NCBI RefSeq assembly: GCF_000801335.2
Contig: NZ_JSEH01000015.1
Coordinates: forward strand, 62,001-126,000
Length of the DNA stretch: 64,000 nt
Source of the DNA: Desulfovibrio sp. TomC
Lineage (GTDB): Bacteria > Desulfobacterota > Desulfovibrionia > Desulfovibrionales > Desulfovibrionaceae
Direction of reading: 5' to 3'
Below, one piece after another: positions 51,511-59,645 of this stretch (position 1 is the first letter of the stretch; the number at the start of each line of letters is the position of its first letter). The translations under genes and the position numbers were made by a program. Below the pieces are notes generated by a model, which had not been told where the DNA came from, did no database searches, and saw only the letters and a list, made by a program, of their open reading frames with translations.

Positions 51511-51537
51511 GTCACGATCGTTATTGCTTTCGTGTTA
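51511..51537. promoter_or_regulatory. Operator-like inverted repeat 3 (CACG-N14-CGTG)
   Basis: GTCACGA, 13 bp, CGTGTTA; perfect CACG/CGTG arms. Located between the two divergent transcription units. Confidence 0.62.
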
Positions 51538-51560
51538 GTTGTGCTCCTTGGTCAGGCACT

Positions 51561-51587
51561 GTCACGAACATTTGTAAAGTCATGAAG
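51561..51587. promoter_or_regulatory. Operator-like inverted repeat 4 (CACG-N14-CATG)
   Basis: GTCACGA, 13 bp, CATGAAG. Its left arm is identical to that of repeat 3. It is 91 bp before the first gene of the uptake operon. Confidence 0.58.
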
Positions 51588-51677
51588 CTGGATTCTTTCA
51601 GATGTTACTGTAGTATTGCCGAGACGTCCCCGCCAGGCCTTGCAGCCTGAAGCAGCAGGGGCGTCAAGGAGGAAGCT

Positions 51678-52394
51678 ATGGCCACGTTTGTTTGCATCCA
51701 CGGCGCGTTTCAGGGCGGCTGGGTTTGGAGAGATACAGCCCGTGCCCTTTTTGCTCTGGGCCACGAGGTCCTGTCCCCGACATTGTCGGGCTGCGGCCAT
51801 CTTGCCCACCACATGGGGCCGGGGCTGGGACTTGGCCTGTATGTGCGTGATGTGGTCCAGTTTGTTGCGCTTGAAGACCTTCAGGATGTTGTTTTGGTGG
51901 GGCACAGCTATTCCGGGCTGATCTGCACCGGGGCCATGGCCGAGATTTCGCCCAGACTGGCCGGCGCGATCTATGTGGACGCCTTGCTGCCGCAGCCTGG
52001 GCAGAGTTTTGCCGACATGGCCGGGGAGCCGTTTCGCAACATGCTTTCGGCCCGCCTTCGCGACGGCTGGCTGGTTGCGCCCTGGGAAGCGTCGATGTTC
52101 GGCGTGGCCGGCGACGAGCGGGCCGAGTGGTTTCTCTCGCGCCTGTTCCCGTTCCCCCTGGCCGCTTTCACTGACGCCACCGGGACCGGTGCCCCGGCGT
52201 TCCCGAAGCAACATCACTACCTGCGCTGTGCCGCCAACCCCAATCCCATGCTGGCCGCCAACGCCGCCCGGGCTGCGGGACTGGGCTTTGTCATGCACGC
52301 CATCGATACGGGGCATTGTCCGCAAATTACCGCTCCGGTCGAACTGGCCCGGATGCTGGCCACCATTGCCGCCGACATGGGCACAGCGGGATGA
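51678..52394 (+). CDS. Alpha/beta hydrolase in the oxyanion-uptake operon
   Basis: The 238-residue protein follows AAGGAGG and starts MATFVCIHGAFQGGWVWRD, the oxyanion-hole strand of small esterase/hydroxynitrile-lyase-like alpha/beta hydrolases. The nucleophile elbow is VGHSYSG (Ser near residue 80), the acid is probably in AIYVDALLP, and the catalytic His in AIDTGHCPQ. No signal peptide, so it is cytoplasmic. Its stop overlaps the ATPase start by 4 bp, so it is the first gene of the uptake operon although no role for an esterase in molybdate or tungstate uptake is known. The substrate is unknown. Confidence 0.85.
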   Translation: MATFVCIHGAFQGGWVWRDTARALFALGHEVLSPTLSGCGHLAHHMGPGLGLGLYVRDVVQFVALEDLQDVVLVGHSYSGLICTGAMAEISPRLAGAIYVDALLPQPGQSFADMAGEPFRNMLSARLRDGWLVAPWEASMFGVAGDERAEWFLSRLFPFPLAAFTDATGTGAPAFPKQHHYLRCAANPNPMLAANAARAAGLGFVMHAIDTGHCPQITAPVELARMLATIAADMGTAG

Positions 52395-53188
52395 TGCTGC
52401 GGGCCAGTTGCGTCAAGCGCCTGCCCCATTTCACCCTGGAGGTCGACATTGTTTGCCCGGCCGGCTCAATCCTGGTCCTGACCGGGCCTTCCGGATCGGG
52501 CAAGACCACGTTGCTGCGCCTTATTGCCGGGCTCGACGACCCGGACCAGGGCTCGGTGCAACTGGGTGAGGCGGTCTGGCGCGACACGGCGCGCGGTATT
52601 CGCCTGCATCCCCGGCAACGCAACATCGGGTTGGTGTTCCAAGACTATTCGCTGTTTCCCCACATGACCCTGGCCCAGAACGTGGCCTACGCCGCTGCCG
52701 ATCAGGGGGAAATCTCCGACCTGCTGTCACTGTTTGGCATCGGGCATCTGGCCGCCGCCTATCCGGCCGGCATGTCCGGCGGCGAACGGCAGCGCGGAGC
52801 CCTCTGTCAGGCCCTGGCCCGGCGGCCGGGGGCGCTTTTGCTCGATGAACCGTTTTCCGCCCTGGACGCGGCTACCCGTATGGCCCTTCGCGCGGAACTC
52901 CTCGTGGTCCGGCAGCGGTTCGCCATCCCCATTGTCCATGTCACCCACGATCTGGCCGAGGCCGCCCAGCTCGGCGACGCCATTGTGTCCGTCAACCGGG
53001 GGCGCATGGATGCCGGATGGTTTGATCGGCAGCTCGATCTCCACTTGGAAGAGCAGCGCGAGCTCTTGGCCCGACGGGGCGTCGGATGTCCGCCCCCGGG
53101 CGTGAGGGTGTCCGGAGCAGGCCCGGGATGCGGCAATGGGCCGCAGCCTGGGCAGGAGCCAACCTGCACCCACGTCCGGGTGGCATAG
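52391..53188 (+). CDS. ABC transporter ATPase of the molybdate/tungstate uptake system
   Basis: The 265-residue ATPase overlaps the hydrolase gene by 4 bp. It has Walker A GPSGSGKTT near residue 37, LHPRQRNIGLVFQDYSLFPH as in ModC/WtpC-type proteins, signature MSGGERQRGALCQALARRP, Walker B ALLLDEPFSALD and H-loop VTHDLAEA. The C-terminal TOBE/Mop domain of classical ModC is absent; instead there is a Gly/Pro/Cys-rich tail of about 40 residues (VGCPPPGVRVSGAG, then CTHVRVA). Oxyanion sensing in this system is therefore probably left to the TunR-like regulator. It works with the binding protein and permease downstream. Confidence 0.88.
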   Translation: MMLRASCVKRLPHFTLEVDIVCPAGSILVLTGPSGSGKTTLLRLIAGLDDPDQGSVQLGEAVWRDTARGIRLHPRQRNIGLVFQDYSLFPHMTLAQNVAYAAADQGEISDLLSLFGIGHLAAAYPAGMSGGERQRGALCQALARRPGALLLDEPFSALDAATRMALRAELLVVRQRFAIPIVHVTHDLAEAAQLGDAIVSVNRGRMDAGWFDRQLDLHLEEQRELLARRGVGCPPPGVRVSGAGPGCGNGPQPGQEPTCTHVRVA

Positions 53189-53292
53189 TCCGCAAGGACG
53201 GCCCGGCCATATGGCGGGCCTGGTCGGCTTCGGAAACGGAACCATGACAGGGGCGGAGCGGGGCTTCGCCGCAAACCTCCAAGGAGTTGGCT

Positions 53293-54012
53293 ATGCGTCG
53301 TATTGTCTGGATGTGTCTTCTGGCCCTGACTCTGGCTGTTCCGGCCCTGGCCGAACCGCTGACCGTTGCCGCCGGGGCCGGATACAAGAAACCCGTGACC
53401 GAACTGGCCAAGGCCTTTGAAACGGCCAGCGGCATCAAAACCGAGCTCATTTTTGGCAACATGGGGCAGATCGCCACCCAGGCCAAGGGGAGCGGGGCTG
53501 TTGACGTGATTGTTGGCGAGAAGGGATTTTTGGAGTCCATCGGCCTGCCCTTTGACGGCATGACGCCGCTTGGCCGGGGCGTGCTGGTGGTGGCCTGGCC
53601 CAAGGGGAGCACGCTTGCCGCGCCGGCCGATATTGCCAAACCTGGCGTGACCCGGCTGGCCATGCCCGATCCGGCCAAGGCCATTTATGGCAAGGCCGCG
53701 ACCCAGTATCTGCAAAAATCCGGTTTGGACAAGGCCGTGGCCGACAAGCTTTTGGTGGTGGCTACCGTTCCCCAGGTTACTGCCTACCTGCAAAGCGGCG
53801 AAGTGGATGCCGGCTTTGTCAATCGGACCGATGTCCTGGACGCCGGGGCCTCCATCGGCGGTTTTTTGGAGGTCGACCCGTCCCTGTACGCCCCCATTGA
53901 GATTGTTGCCGTTGGCCTGACCGGTTCGAAAAACACTGCCGGAGCCAAGGCCTTTGCCGCCTTCCTGGCCGGACCCGAGGCCCGGGCCATCATCGGGCGG
54001 CACGGCCTGTAA
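53293..54012 (+). CDS. Molybdate/tungstate-binding protein, divergent ModA type
   Basis: The 239-residue periplasmic protein starts MRRIVWMCLLALTLAV at ATG 53293 with AAGGAG 7 bp upstream; a signal peptide ends near PALAEP. It has the ModA-family fold: LTVAAGAGYKKPVTELAKAF at the first lobe, LIFGNMGQIATQAKGSGAVDVIVG, MPDPAKAIYGKAA, and QSGEVDAGFVNRTDVL in the second lobe. The sequence differs from the modA at 46416 (AGAGY in place of AASL). It is placed with the ATPase and permease, so it is the binding protein of this importer. Tungstate versus molybdate preference cannot be decided. Confidence 0.87.
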   Translation: MRRIVWMCLLALTLAVPALAEPLTVAAGAGYKKPVTELAKAFETASGIKTELIFGNMGQIATQAKGSGAVDVIVGEKGFLESIGLPFDGMTPLGRGVLVVAWPKGSTLAAPADIAKPGVTRLAMPDPAKAIYGKAATQYLQKSGLDKAVADKLLVVATVPQVTAYLQSGEVDAGFVNRTDVLDAGASIGGFLEVDPSLYAPIEIVAVGLTGSKNTAGAKAFAAFLAGPEARAIIGRHGL

Positions 54013-54109
54013 TGGACGCGCTACGCTTTTGGCCAAGACCCGGGTCCGGGCTTGGTAACGGGTGGGCCTTCTCCTTGGTGATCAGACGGACGCGTTCGGG
54101 CAAAGCGTA

Positions 54110-54796
54110 ATGCAGGAAACCTTTGCAGCGGCGGCGACCAGTCCCGAAGTGCTTTTTTCGATTGCCCTGACGCTTCGGGTCATGGCCGTCGCCCTGCCGT
54201 TGCTGTTTCTTGTCGGCGTGCCCCTGGGCTATCTGTTGGGCCGGGGGCACGGCCGATTGGTGGCCGTTCTCGACGTGGCGGCTTCCTTGCCGCTGGTGTT
54301 GCCGCCCATGGCCGTTGGTTTCTTCCTGTTGCTGCTCCTTGGCCGCAACGGGGTGTTGGGCAACCCGCTGCGGCAGCTGACAGGCATAGAACTCATTTTC
54401 AGTTTCCCCGGGCTGGTCGTGGCGGCCGTGGTTTCCGGTCTGCCGCTCATGGTGCGGCCGATCCAGGCGGCGGTGCGGGGAGATCTGCTGCGGCTTGTGG
54501 AACTGTCGTCGGTGCTCGGCAAGTCTGCGCCGACAACCTTTGTCCGGGTGGTTCTGCCCCATTGCCGAAAAAGCGTGGCCGCCGGGATGTTTCTGGCCAC
54601 GGGCCGGGCCTTGGGCGAGGTCGGCGTGAGCCTGCTCCTTGGCGGGGACATCATCGGGCGCACCAACACGGTTTCCTTGGAAATCTACAACGCGGTTTTC
54701 TCCGGCCAATACGGCCGGGCCGGGTTTCTGGCGGCGCTGTTGGCCGGCGTCTCCCTGTTGCTGACCTACCTGCTCAAACGCACCGGAAAAGGCTAG
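54110..54796 (+). CDS. modB: ModB-type ABC transporter permease
   Basis: The 228-residue integral membrane subunit has five or six helices and the ModB family features. These are SIALTLRVMAVALPLLFLVG at the first helix, SLPLVLPPMAVGFFLLLLLG, and the ATPase-coupling loop with RALGEVGVSLLLGGDIIG and RTNTVSLEIYNAVF. Length is typical. The ATG at 54110 has only a weak ribosome-binding site, 98 bp after the binding-protein stop. It completes the hydrolase-ATPase-binding protein-permease operon. Confidence 0.9.
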   Translation: MQETFAAAATSPEVLFSIALTLRVMAVALPLLFLVGVPLGYLLGRGHGRLVAVLDVAASLPLVLPPMAVGFFLLLLLGRNGVLGNPLRQLTGIELIFSFPGLVVAAVVSGLPLMVRPIQAAVRGDLLRLVELSSVLGKSAPTTFVRVVLPHCRKSVAAGMFLATGRALGEVGVSLLLGGDIIGRTNTVSLEIYNAVFSGQYGRAGFLAALLAGVSLLLTYLLKRTGKG

Positions 54797-54970
54797 GCTG
54801 TTTTATTTCAAAGGCGTGAGCGGGAACCTTTGGAAAAAGAGCATTATTACAGAATATTGCCGAGATCGATCGGACCAATCCATGGCCAAGACGCACTCTG
54901 AACCATTGGTTTTCGGAGGGTCGCCAGGACGCGGCGCGGGGCAGGGACGTCAGAAATCCGTCGCCAGAGC

Positions 54971-54985
54971 TTGACAATCATTCTC
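54971..54985. promoter_or_regulatory. Fur box upstream of feoA
   Basis: TGACAATCATTCTCA matches 13 of 14 defined positions, allowing for one central base, in the 7-1-7 Fur consensus TGATAATNATTATCA. It lies 37 bp before the first feoA start, probably overlapping the promoter. Iron repression of the feo genes is therefore likely. Confidence 0.75.
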
Positions 54986-55021
54986 AATTCCATTATCTCT
55001 CATCCAGGCAAGGAGAAAGGC

Positions 55022-55273
55022 ATGGCTCCACTTGGACCGCTTTCCACATTTCCGGCTGGCAGCCGCGTGCGGGTTGAGACGCTCTGTGACTGTCCCAGAG
55101 CCCGGGGACGGTTGTGCGCCATGGGCATTACCCCGGGAACGGTCGTGGAAATCACCTCCGGCTGCGGTGGTCCCGTGTGCTTGCGGGCCAGAGGATGCTG
55201 CGTCACTTTGGGCAATGGTTTGGCGCAAAAGGTCTTTGGCCGGCTCGACCAGGCTGTGTTGGCGGTAGCCTGA
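55022..55273 (+). CDS. feoA: FeoA-domain protein (first)
   Basis: This 83-residue SH3-like FeoA protein normally helps the ferrous-iron permease FeoB. It begins MAPLGPLSTFPAGSRVRVE after AAGGAG. It shows the FeoA pattern with LCAMGITPGTVVEITSG and a GCCVTLGNGLAQKVFG segment that includes the conserved L..G..A turn. Several cysteines (CDCP, CAMG, CGGPVC, CCV) are more than usual for FeoA. It is the first gene after a Fur box and 41 bp before a second feoA. No feoB lies in the window. Confidence 0.9.
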   Translation: MAPLGPLSTFPAGSRVRVETLCDCPRARGRLCAMGITPGTVVEITSGCGGPVCLRARGCCVTLGNGLAQKVFGRLDQAVLAVA

Positions 55274-55314
55274 TTTCCAGGTTGTCCGGTTTGGCGAAGG
55301 GTTCGGAGGGCGAC

Positions 55315-55563
55315 ATGGCACAGGACGCGCCAGTGACCATTGGGATGCGCGAGTTGCAGGTCGGCCAACGGGCCAGGATTTGCACTGTGGGCGCAGCCGG
55401 CGAACTGGGCCGGCGCATCCGCGACATGGGCCTTGTGCCGGGGACCGACATCGCCATCATCGGCCGCGCGCCGCTTCGCGATCCAGTGGCTTTGCGCCTG
55501 AAAGCCTTTACCCTGACGCTTCGCAACAGCGAGGCTGATTTCATCACCGTCACGCCCCTGTAA
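55315..55563 (+). CDS. FeoA-domain protein (second)
   Basis: The 82-residue protein has GGAGGG before its ATG and the FeoA core: LQVGQRARICTVGAAGELGRRI, the RDMGLVPGTDIAIIGRAPL motif, and VALRLKAFTLTLRNSEADFI. This is closer to classical FeoA than the first copy. It shares the Fur-controlled transcript. Tandem feoA genes are known in Desulfovibrio and usually precede feoB, but here two short genes of another type follow. Confidence 0.92.
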   Translation: MAQDAPVTIGMRELQVGQRARICTVGAAGELGRRIRDMGLVPGTDIAIIGRAPLRDPVALRLKAFTLTLRNSEADFITVTPL

Positions 55564-55608
55564 GAAATCACGGCGGGCAGGGGACGCTTCCGTTCCATCC
55601 ATACCCAT

Positions 55609-55806
55609 ATGCCTTGGCTGGTCCTTCTCCTGGAGGCCGGTTTTCCCATCTACTATGCCTTTGTCATCTATCGGAATGCCTTTTTTATTGCCGGGCGGCT
55701 GCAGAGTCGGGTAAGGCGGCAGCAGGCTGGTGCGAATGCTCTCCCGGGGCGCACCGTCAGGGGAGGACTGTCATGGATCAGGATGTTGCCGATGTCTCCA
55801 AAATAG
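55609..55806 (+). CDS. Possible small membrane protein
   Basis: A 65-codon reading frame starts MPWLVLLLEAGFPIYYAFVIYRNAFFIAGR, which would be one N-terminal membrane helix, then a basic tail. It follows the second feoA by 45 bp but lacks a convincing ribosome-binding site and overlaps the next gene by 34 bp. Its size and place would fit a small accessory protein of the Feo system, but it has none of the cysteines of the known FeoB-associated protein. It may be non-coding. Confidence 0.4.
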   Translation: MPWLVLLLEAGFPIYYAFVIYRNAFFIAGRLQSRVRRQQAGANALPGRTVRGGLSWIRMLPMSPK

Positions 55807-56225
55807 CCGTGGCCCACTTTGCCGCCGGATGCAACTGCGCCCAGTCCATGCTGGTCAGCTTTGCCGCCGAGCTGGGGCTTGAGACGCAAACGGCTATTCG
55901 CCTGGCCACGGGTTTTGGCGTGGGCATGGCTCGGGGCGGGGTCTGCGGGGTTGTGTCCGGGGCGGTCATGGTTCTTGGCTTGGCGGGTGGGGGCGGAGGG
56001 CCGGGCGGAGCTGCGCGAAAGGCGGCGACGTATGCCCGAACCAGGGAGTTTTACGATCAATTCATTGACCGGCATGGGTCGCTGATCTGCCGGGACCTGA
56101 TCGGCCTTGACCCCTCGGTCTCCGAGGGCCTGGACCAGGCCCGCCGGGAGCATCGGTTTGAGACAGTTTGCGTCAAACTCGTAAGCGATGCCGCGGCTAT
56201 CCTGGAAATCATGCTGCATACCTGA
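55773..56225 (+). CDS. C_GCAxxG_C_C-family putative redox protein
   Basis: The 150-residue protein belongs to the small family named after its cysteine motif: GCNCAQSMLVSF near residue 20, GGVCGVVSGAVMVLG near residue 58, and later CRDLIGLD and ETVCVKLV. The four conserved Cys can bind a cofactor or a metal cluster; a redox role is assumed for the family. A GGGGAGGA site lies 5 bp before the ATG. It follows the feoA pair and may be in the same iron-regulated transcript. Confidence 0.82.
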   Translation: MDQDVADVSKIAVAHFAAGCNCAQSMLVSFAAELGLETQTAIRLATGFGVGMARGGVCGVVSGAVMVLGLAGGGGGPGGAARKAATYARTREFYDQFIDRHGSLICRDLIGLDPSVSEGLDQARREHRFETVCVKLVSDAAAILEIMLHT

Positions 56226-56320
56226 ATAATCAGTGCGAGTCGTGCCTTGTCTGGACCGGATGCGCGATTTCGCCTTGAACCGAACCGGACTGCCAATGTT
56301 GGCGGGGAGGGGGCTGACAT

Positions 56321-57337
56321 ATGGTCGAGGAGAACATGTGGCCGGCGACTGCTGTACTCCCCACCGGTCAGACGCTGTGCCATGATGCGGCGGGCAAGCT
56401 TGTCCCCTGCCCGGGCAGCGGCCAGGATGCGGCCTTTGTCGTGGCTCGGCCGGACCGAGGTCCCAGGTTTGCAGTCGCCGCTGAAGGATTGGTCGGGGAT
56501 CGGGCCACGGGGTTGTTGTGGCCGATGGATGCCGGTCTGTCCGGTTTCCCCCGACCCTGGTCCGAGGCCTTGGCCCTGGTTGCCGGCTATGCCCGGGACG
56601 GTCTGCTTGGCCGCACGGACTGGCATCTCCCCAATCGCCGGGAACTGCGCAGCCTTATTTCATATGGCGCGGCCCGGCCAGCCCTGCCGTCTGGGCATCT
56701 CTTTCAAAATGTCTTTATCGGTTGGTACTGGAGCGCCACCACGGCCGCTCCGGCTCCAGCCTATGCCTGGTACGTCCATCTGGAAGGCGGGCGGATGTTT
56801 TATGGCAAAAAGGACCAGGACTGTCTGGTCTGGCCCGTGGCCGGCCGGTCGCATCTGCCGCAAACCGGGCAGGAAGGCTGTTACGATGTCATTGGTCGGG
56901 AAATACCCTGCGCCGGGACCGGCCAGGACGGTGCGGTCCGATCCGGGACGCCGTGGCCGAGCCCCCGTTTTGAGAAACAGGGGGAGGCTGTCCACGACCG
57001 GCTAACGGGCCTCGTCTGGGCGGCGCGGGCCGATATCGGCGGCGGAGCGGCGACCTGGGAACAGGCCCTGGCCCTGGCCGGCCGCTTTGGCGACGGCGGG
57101 TGGCGTCTGCCCACGATCAACGAGCTGGAGTCGCTGGTCGATGCCGGGCGCAGTCACCCGGCCTTGCCCGCCGGGCATCCGTTCGCGGGCGTCGGCGAGG
57201 CCTATTGGTCCTCGACCACCAGCGCCTTTGAAAACAATTGGGCCCACGCCCTGTATCTCCACAAGGGAGCCGTGGGCGTGGGCGTCAAAAGCGCCAGGGA
57301 GTTCTTGGTCTGGCCCGTGCGTGGGCCGCTGGCGTAA
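56321..57337 (+). CDS. Protein with two DUF1566/Lcl-C domains
   Basis: The 338-residue protein contains two similar halves of about 160 residues. Each has the DUF1566 signature: a TGLLWP or TGLVWA opening, then WHLPNRRELRSLISYG or WRLPTINELESLVDAG, and WYWSATT or AYWSSTT, ending CLVWPV or FLVWPV. The family (C-terminal domain of Legionella collagen-like protein) is generally surface-associated, but no signal peptide is seen here. GGGAGGGGG lies 8 bp before ATG 56321; ATG 56336 is an alternative. A 57-bp repeat element follows. Confidence 0.85.
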   Translation: MVEENMWPATAVLPTGQTLCHDAAGKLVPCPGSGQDAAFVVARPDRGPRFAVAAEGLVGDRATGLLWPMDAGLSGFPRPWSEALALVAGYARDGLLGRTDWHLPNRRELRSLISYGAARPALPSGHLFQNVFIGWYWSATTAAPAPAYAWYVHLEGGRMFYGKKDQDCLVWPVAGRSHLPQTGQEGCYDVIGREIPCAGTGQDGAVRSGTPWPSPRFEKQGEAVHDRLTGLVWAARADIGGGAATWEQALALAGRFGDGGWRLPTINELESLVDAGRSHPALPAGHPFAGVGEAYWSSTTSAFENNWAHALYLHKGAVGVGVKSAREFLVWPVRGPLA

Positions 57338-57392
57338 CCACTATCTTCTCTTGCCGAACTTCCGCCCGCCGCTTTGGCAGCGTACTCGGTCT

Positions 57393-57450
57393 AATCAAAC
57401 GAACCCCAGGTGGGATTCCAAAGGGCACTGCCCTTTGGCCGCCGAAGGCA
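57393..57450. repeat. Palindromic intergenic repeat, copy 2
   Basis: Starts AATCAAAC and contains the same palindrome CCAAAGGGCACTGCCCTTTG(G), here at 57418-57438, with the same flanks as 44050-44106. It is again located between convergent genes. Confidence 0.8.
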
Positions 57451-57481
57451 ATCTTTCTCTAATTCTTCACAGCATTCTCAA

Positions 57482-59524
57482 CTAAAAGCGCTCGAAGGCG
57501 TCGTCGTCGGCCTCAAGATCAAGGGCGACGCCGGTTTTTTTGCCCGCTGTGGCCCGATGCTTCCTGGCTGCAGGCCGGGACGGACGACCGGAGGCAGCCA
57601 GGGCCTTGGGTGCGGCCTGACGACGGTTCATGTTGTCCAGGCGGAAGTAGGAGATGGTGTCCTGAAGCTGCAGGGCCTGCCCGGAAAGCTCTTCGGCGGT
57701 GGAAGCCATTTCCTCGGAGGCCGAGGCGTTTTGCTGCACCACTTGGTCGAGCTGCTGGATGGCCCGGTTGACCTGCTCGGCTCCGGAGTTCTGCTCCACG
57801 CTTGAGGCGGTGATTTCCTGAATAAGCTCCGCCGTGCGCTGAATGTCGGGGACGATGCGGGCCAGGAGATCGCCGGCTTTTTCCGCGATCTCGACGCTGG
57901 AAGAAGACAATTCGCTGATTTCGCCGGCGGCGTTGCCGCTGCGTTCAGCCAGTTTGCGCACCTCGGCCGCAACCACGGCAAAGCCCTTGCCGTGTTCCCC
58001 GGCCCGGGCCGCCTCGATGGCGGCATTGAGGGCCAGCAGGTTGGTCTGGCGGGCGATTTCCTCGATGATGCCGATTTTTTCGGCGATCTGCTTCATGGCG
58101 GATACTGTTTTGGCCACGGCATCGCCGCCGCTTTGGGCATCCTGGGCCGTTTTCAGGGCAATCTGCTCGGTCTGCTTGGCGTTGTCGGCGTTTTGCCGGA
58201 TATTGGCAGCCATCTCTTCCATGGACGAGGAGATCTCCTCGACGCTGGCGGCCTGCTCCGTGGCCCCTTGAGACAGGCTTTGGGTGGTGGCCGAGAGTTC
58301 CTCGGAACCCGAGGCCACGTTTTCGGCTCCGGACTGCACCTCGCCGACCACTTCACGCAGTTTCTGGATCATATGACGCAGGGCGGCAGCCAGCGCGCCC
58401 ACCTCGTCTTTCTGGTCGATATCGATGGTCTGGTTCAGGTCGCCGGCGGCCAGGCCTTCGGCGGCGCGCACGCCGACCAGAATGGGCCGGGTGATCATGC
58501 GGGAAATAATGACGCCAAGCAGCAGGGCCATGACCACGCCAACGCCGATGCCGGACAGGGAGACGATCCTGGCTTTGGCGGCTGCGGCCTCGCCCTCGGC
58601 TTGGCCTTTTTCGGCATCCTCCAGGGAGGCGGCCATGAGGCGATCGAGAAGCGTGAAACAGCGTGTCTGCTTGTCCCGAACGGTGACCATGGCATCCTGA
58701 CGCATCTGGTTATAGATGCTTTCGACGCGGGCTACTTCTTGGTTCATGATCTCGAATTGGGCAATGGTGAGTTCCACGGGATCGTGAATTTCCGTGCGAA
58801 GCGTGCTGAGGAGTTCTTCCCGCGATGCGTTCTTGGCCGCCAGTTCCTTGAGACGGGCCACGCCATGGTGGAGTTTCTCGTGGACCTGAAGCAGATCTGC
58901 GATGGCCTTTTTAAACACCGGATTGGTTATGTCCCGGCCGGAGGTTGCAAGCCATTTGCCGAAATTGCATTGATTGGGGTCGCTGCCGCCGGCCAGAGGC
59001 TTGCCGTTAAGGGCCAGATTGTAGGCGTCGGTGAGCAGTTTGTAGTGGTCCCCGCGAAACAGGTCGATCTGCTGGCGCAAGGCTGCCGGGTCGTCGATGC
59101 CGGACTTGTCCCATTGGCGGGCCAGATCAAAGGTCGTGTTGTTGATCTTGACCCATTCCTGCCAGGCCGGGGCGAACTCGCGCCACACCCGTTCCGCTTC
59201 AGCCGATTTGGGCAGTTTTTCGTACTCGTCCCAGGATTTGCGGTAGCTGTCGCGCAAGTTGGCTATGTTCTCGTACTGGCGCTGGCGATCCTTGGCGTCA
59301 AGGCCCGGGATGAGCAGGGAACGCTGGGCGACCCGTACGGATTCACCAGCGATCTTGATGGCTTGTATGTCTCGTACAGACGGCAGATTGACATCGGTCA
59401 CCGTTTGGAGGTGGTCGCTTACGGTGCTTAGGCCGGAGAGGCCGACGAGGCCGACGATGAGGGTGATGACGGCGGTGATCAAAAATCCGCCGACCAATTT
59501 GACCCCGAGCTTCAGATTGCGCAT
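57482..59524 (-). CDS. Methyl-accepting chemotaxis protein with a periplasmic CZB zinc-binding domain
   Basis: The 680-residue chemoreceptor starts [15 protein letters not shown] after GGGAG. TM1 spans about residues 11-32 and TM2 about 320-342. Between them is a helical sensor region with a full chemoreceptor zinc-binding (CZB) motif: His160, Cys186 in QCNFGKW, His215 and His219 in VHEKLHH. HAMP follows, then the signalling domain with [22 protein letters not shown] near residue 500. The C-terminus DDDAFERF resembles the CheR tether of the first chemoreceptor. CZB domains are mostly cytoplasmic; this one should face the periplasm and could report zinc or oxidants such as hypochlorite. Confidence 0.93.
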   Translation of the reverse strand: MRNLKLGVKLVGGFLITAVITLIVGLVGLSGLSTVSDHLQTVTDVNLPSVRDIQAIKIAGESVRVAQRSLLIPGLDAKDRQRQYENIANLRDSYRKSWDEYEKLPKSAEAERVWREFAPAWQEWVKINNTTFDLARQWDKSGIDDPAALRQQIDLFRGDHYKLLTDAYNLALNGKPLAGGSDPNQCNFGKWLATSGRDITNPVFKKAIADLLQVHEKLHHGVARLKELAAKNASREELLSTLRTEIHDPVELTIAQFEIMNQEVARVESIYNQMRQDAMVTVRDKQTRCFTLLDRLMAASLEDAEKGQAEGEAAAAKARIVSLSGIGVGVVMALLLGVIISRMITRPILVGVRAAEGLAAGDLNQTIDIDQKDEVGALAAALRHMIQKLREVVGEVQSGAENVASGSEELSATTQSLSQGATEQAASVEEISSSMEEMAANIRQNADNAKQTEQIALKTAQDAQSGGDAVAKTVSAMKQIAEKIGIIEEIARQTNLLALNAAIEAARAGEHGKGFAVVAAEVRKLAERSGNAAGEISELSSSSVEIAEKAGDLLARIVPDIQRTAELIQEITASSVEQNSGAEQVNRAIQQLDQVVQQNASASEEMASTAEELSGQALQLQDTISYFRLDNMNRRQAAPKALAASGRPSRPAARKHRATAGKKTGVALDLEADDDAFERF

Positions 59525-59645
59525 ACAGTTACTCCCACGGCTTTGTTCCTGGCCCGTATCTTCGGCCAAATCATTTGTTTTCTAAGGGCGTAACTCGGGA
59601 GTTGTCAAATGGGTCTGGCTATACGCCTGGGTTACGGGCGTTGGC

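Noticed and set aside
57992-59431. A 479-codon open frame antisense to the second chemoreceptor
   Set aside because: Mirrors the composition of the antisense frame of the first chemoreceptor and has no ribosome-binding site or domain.
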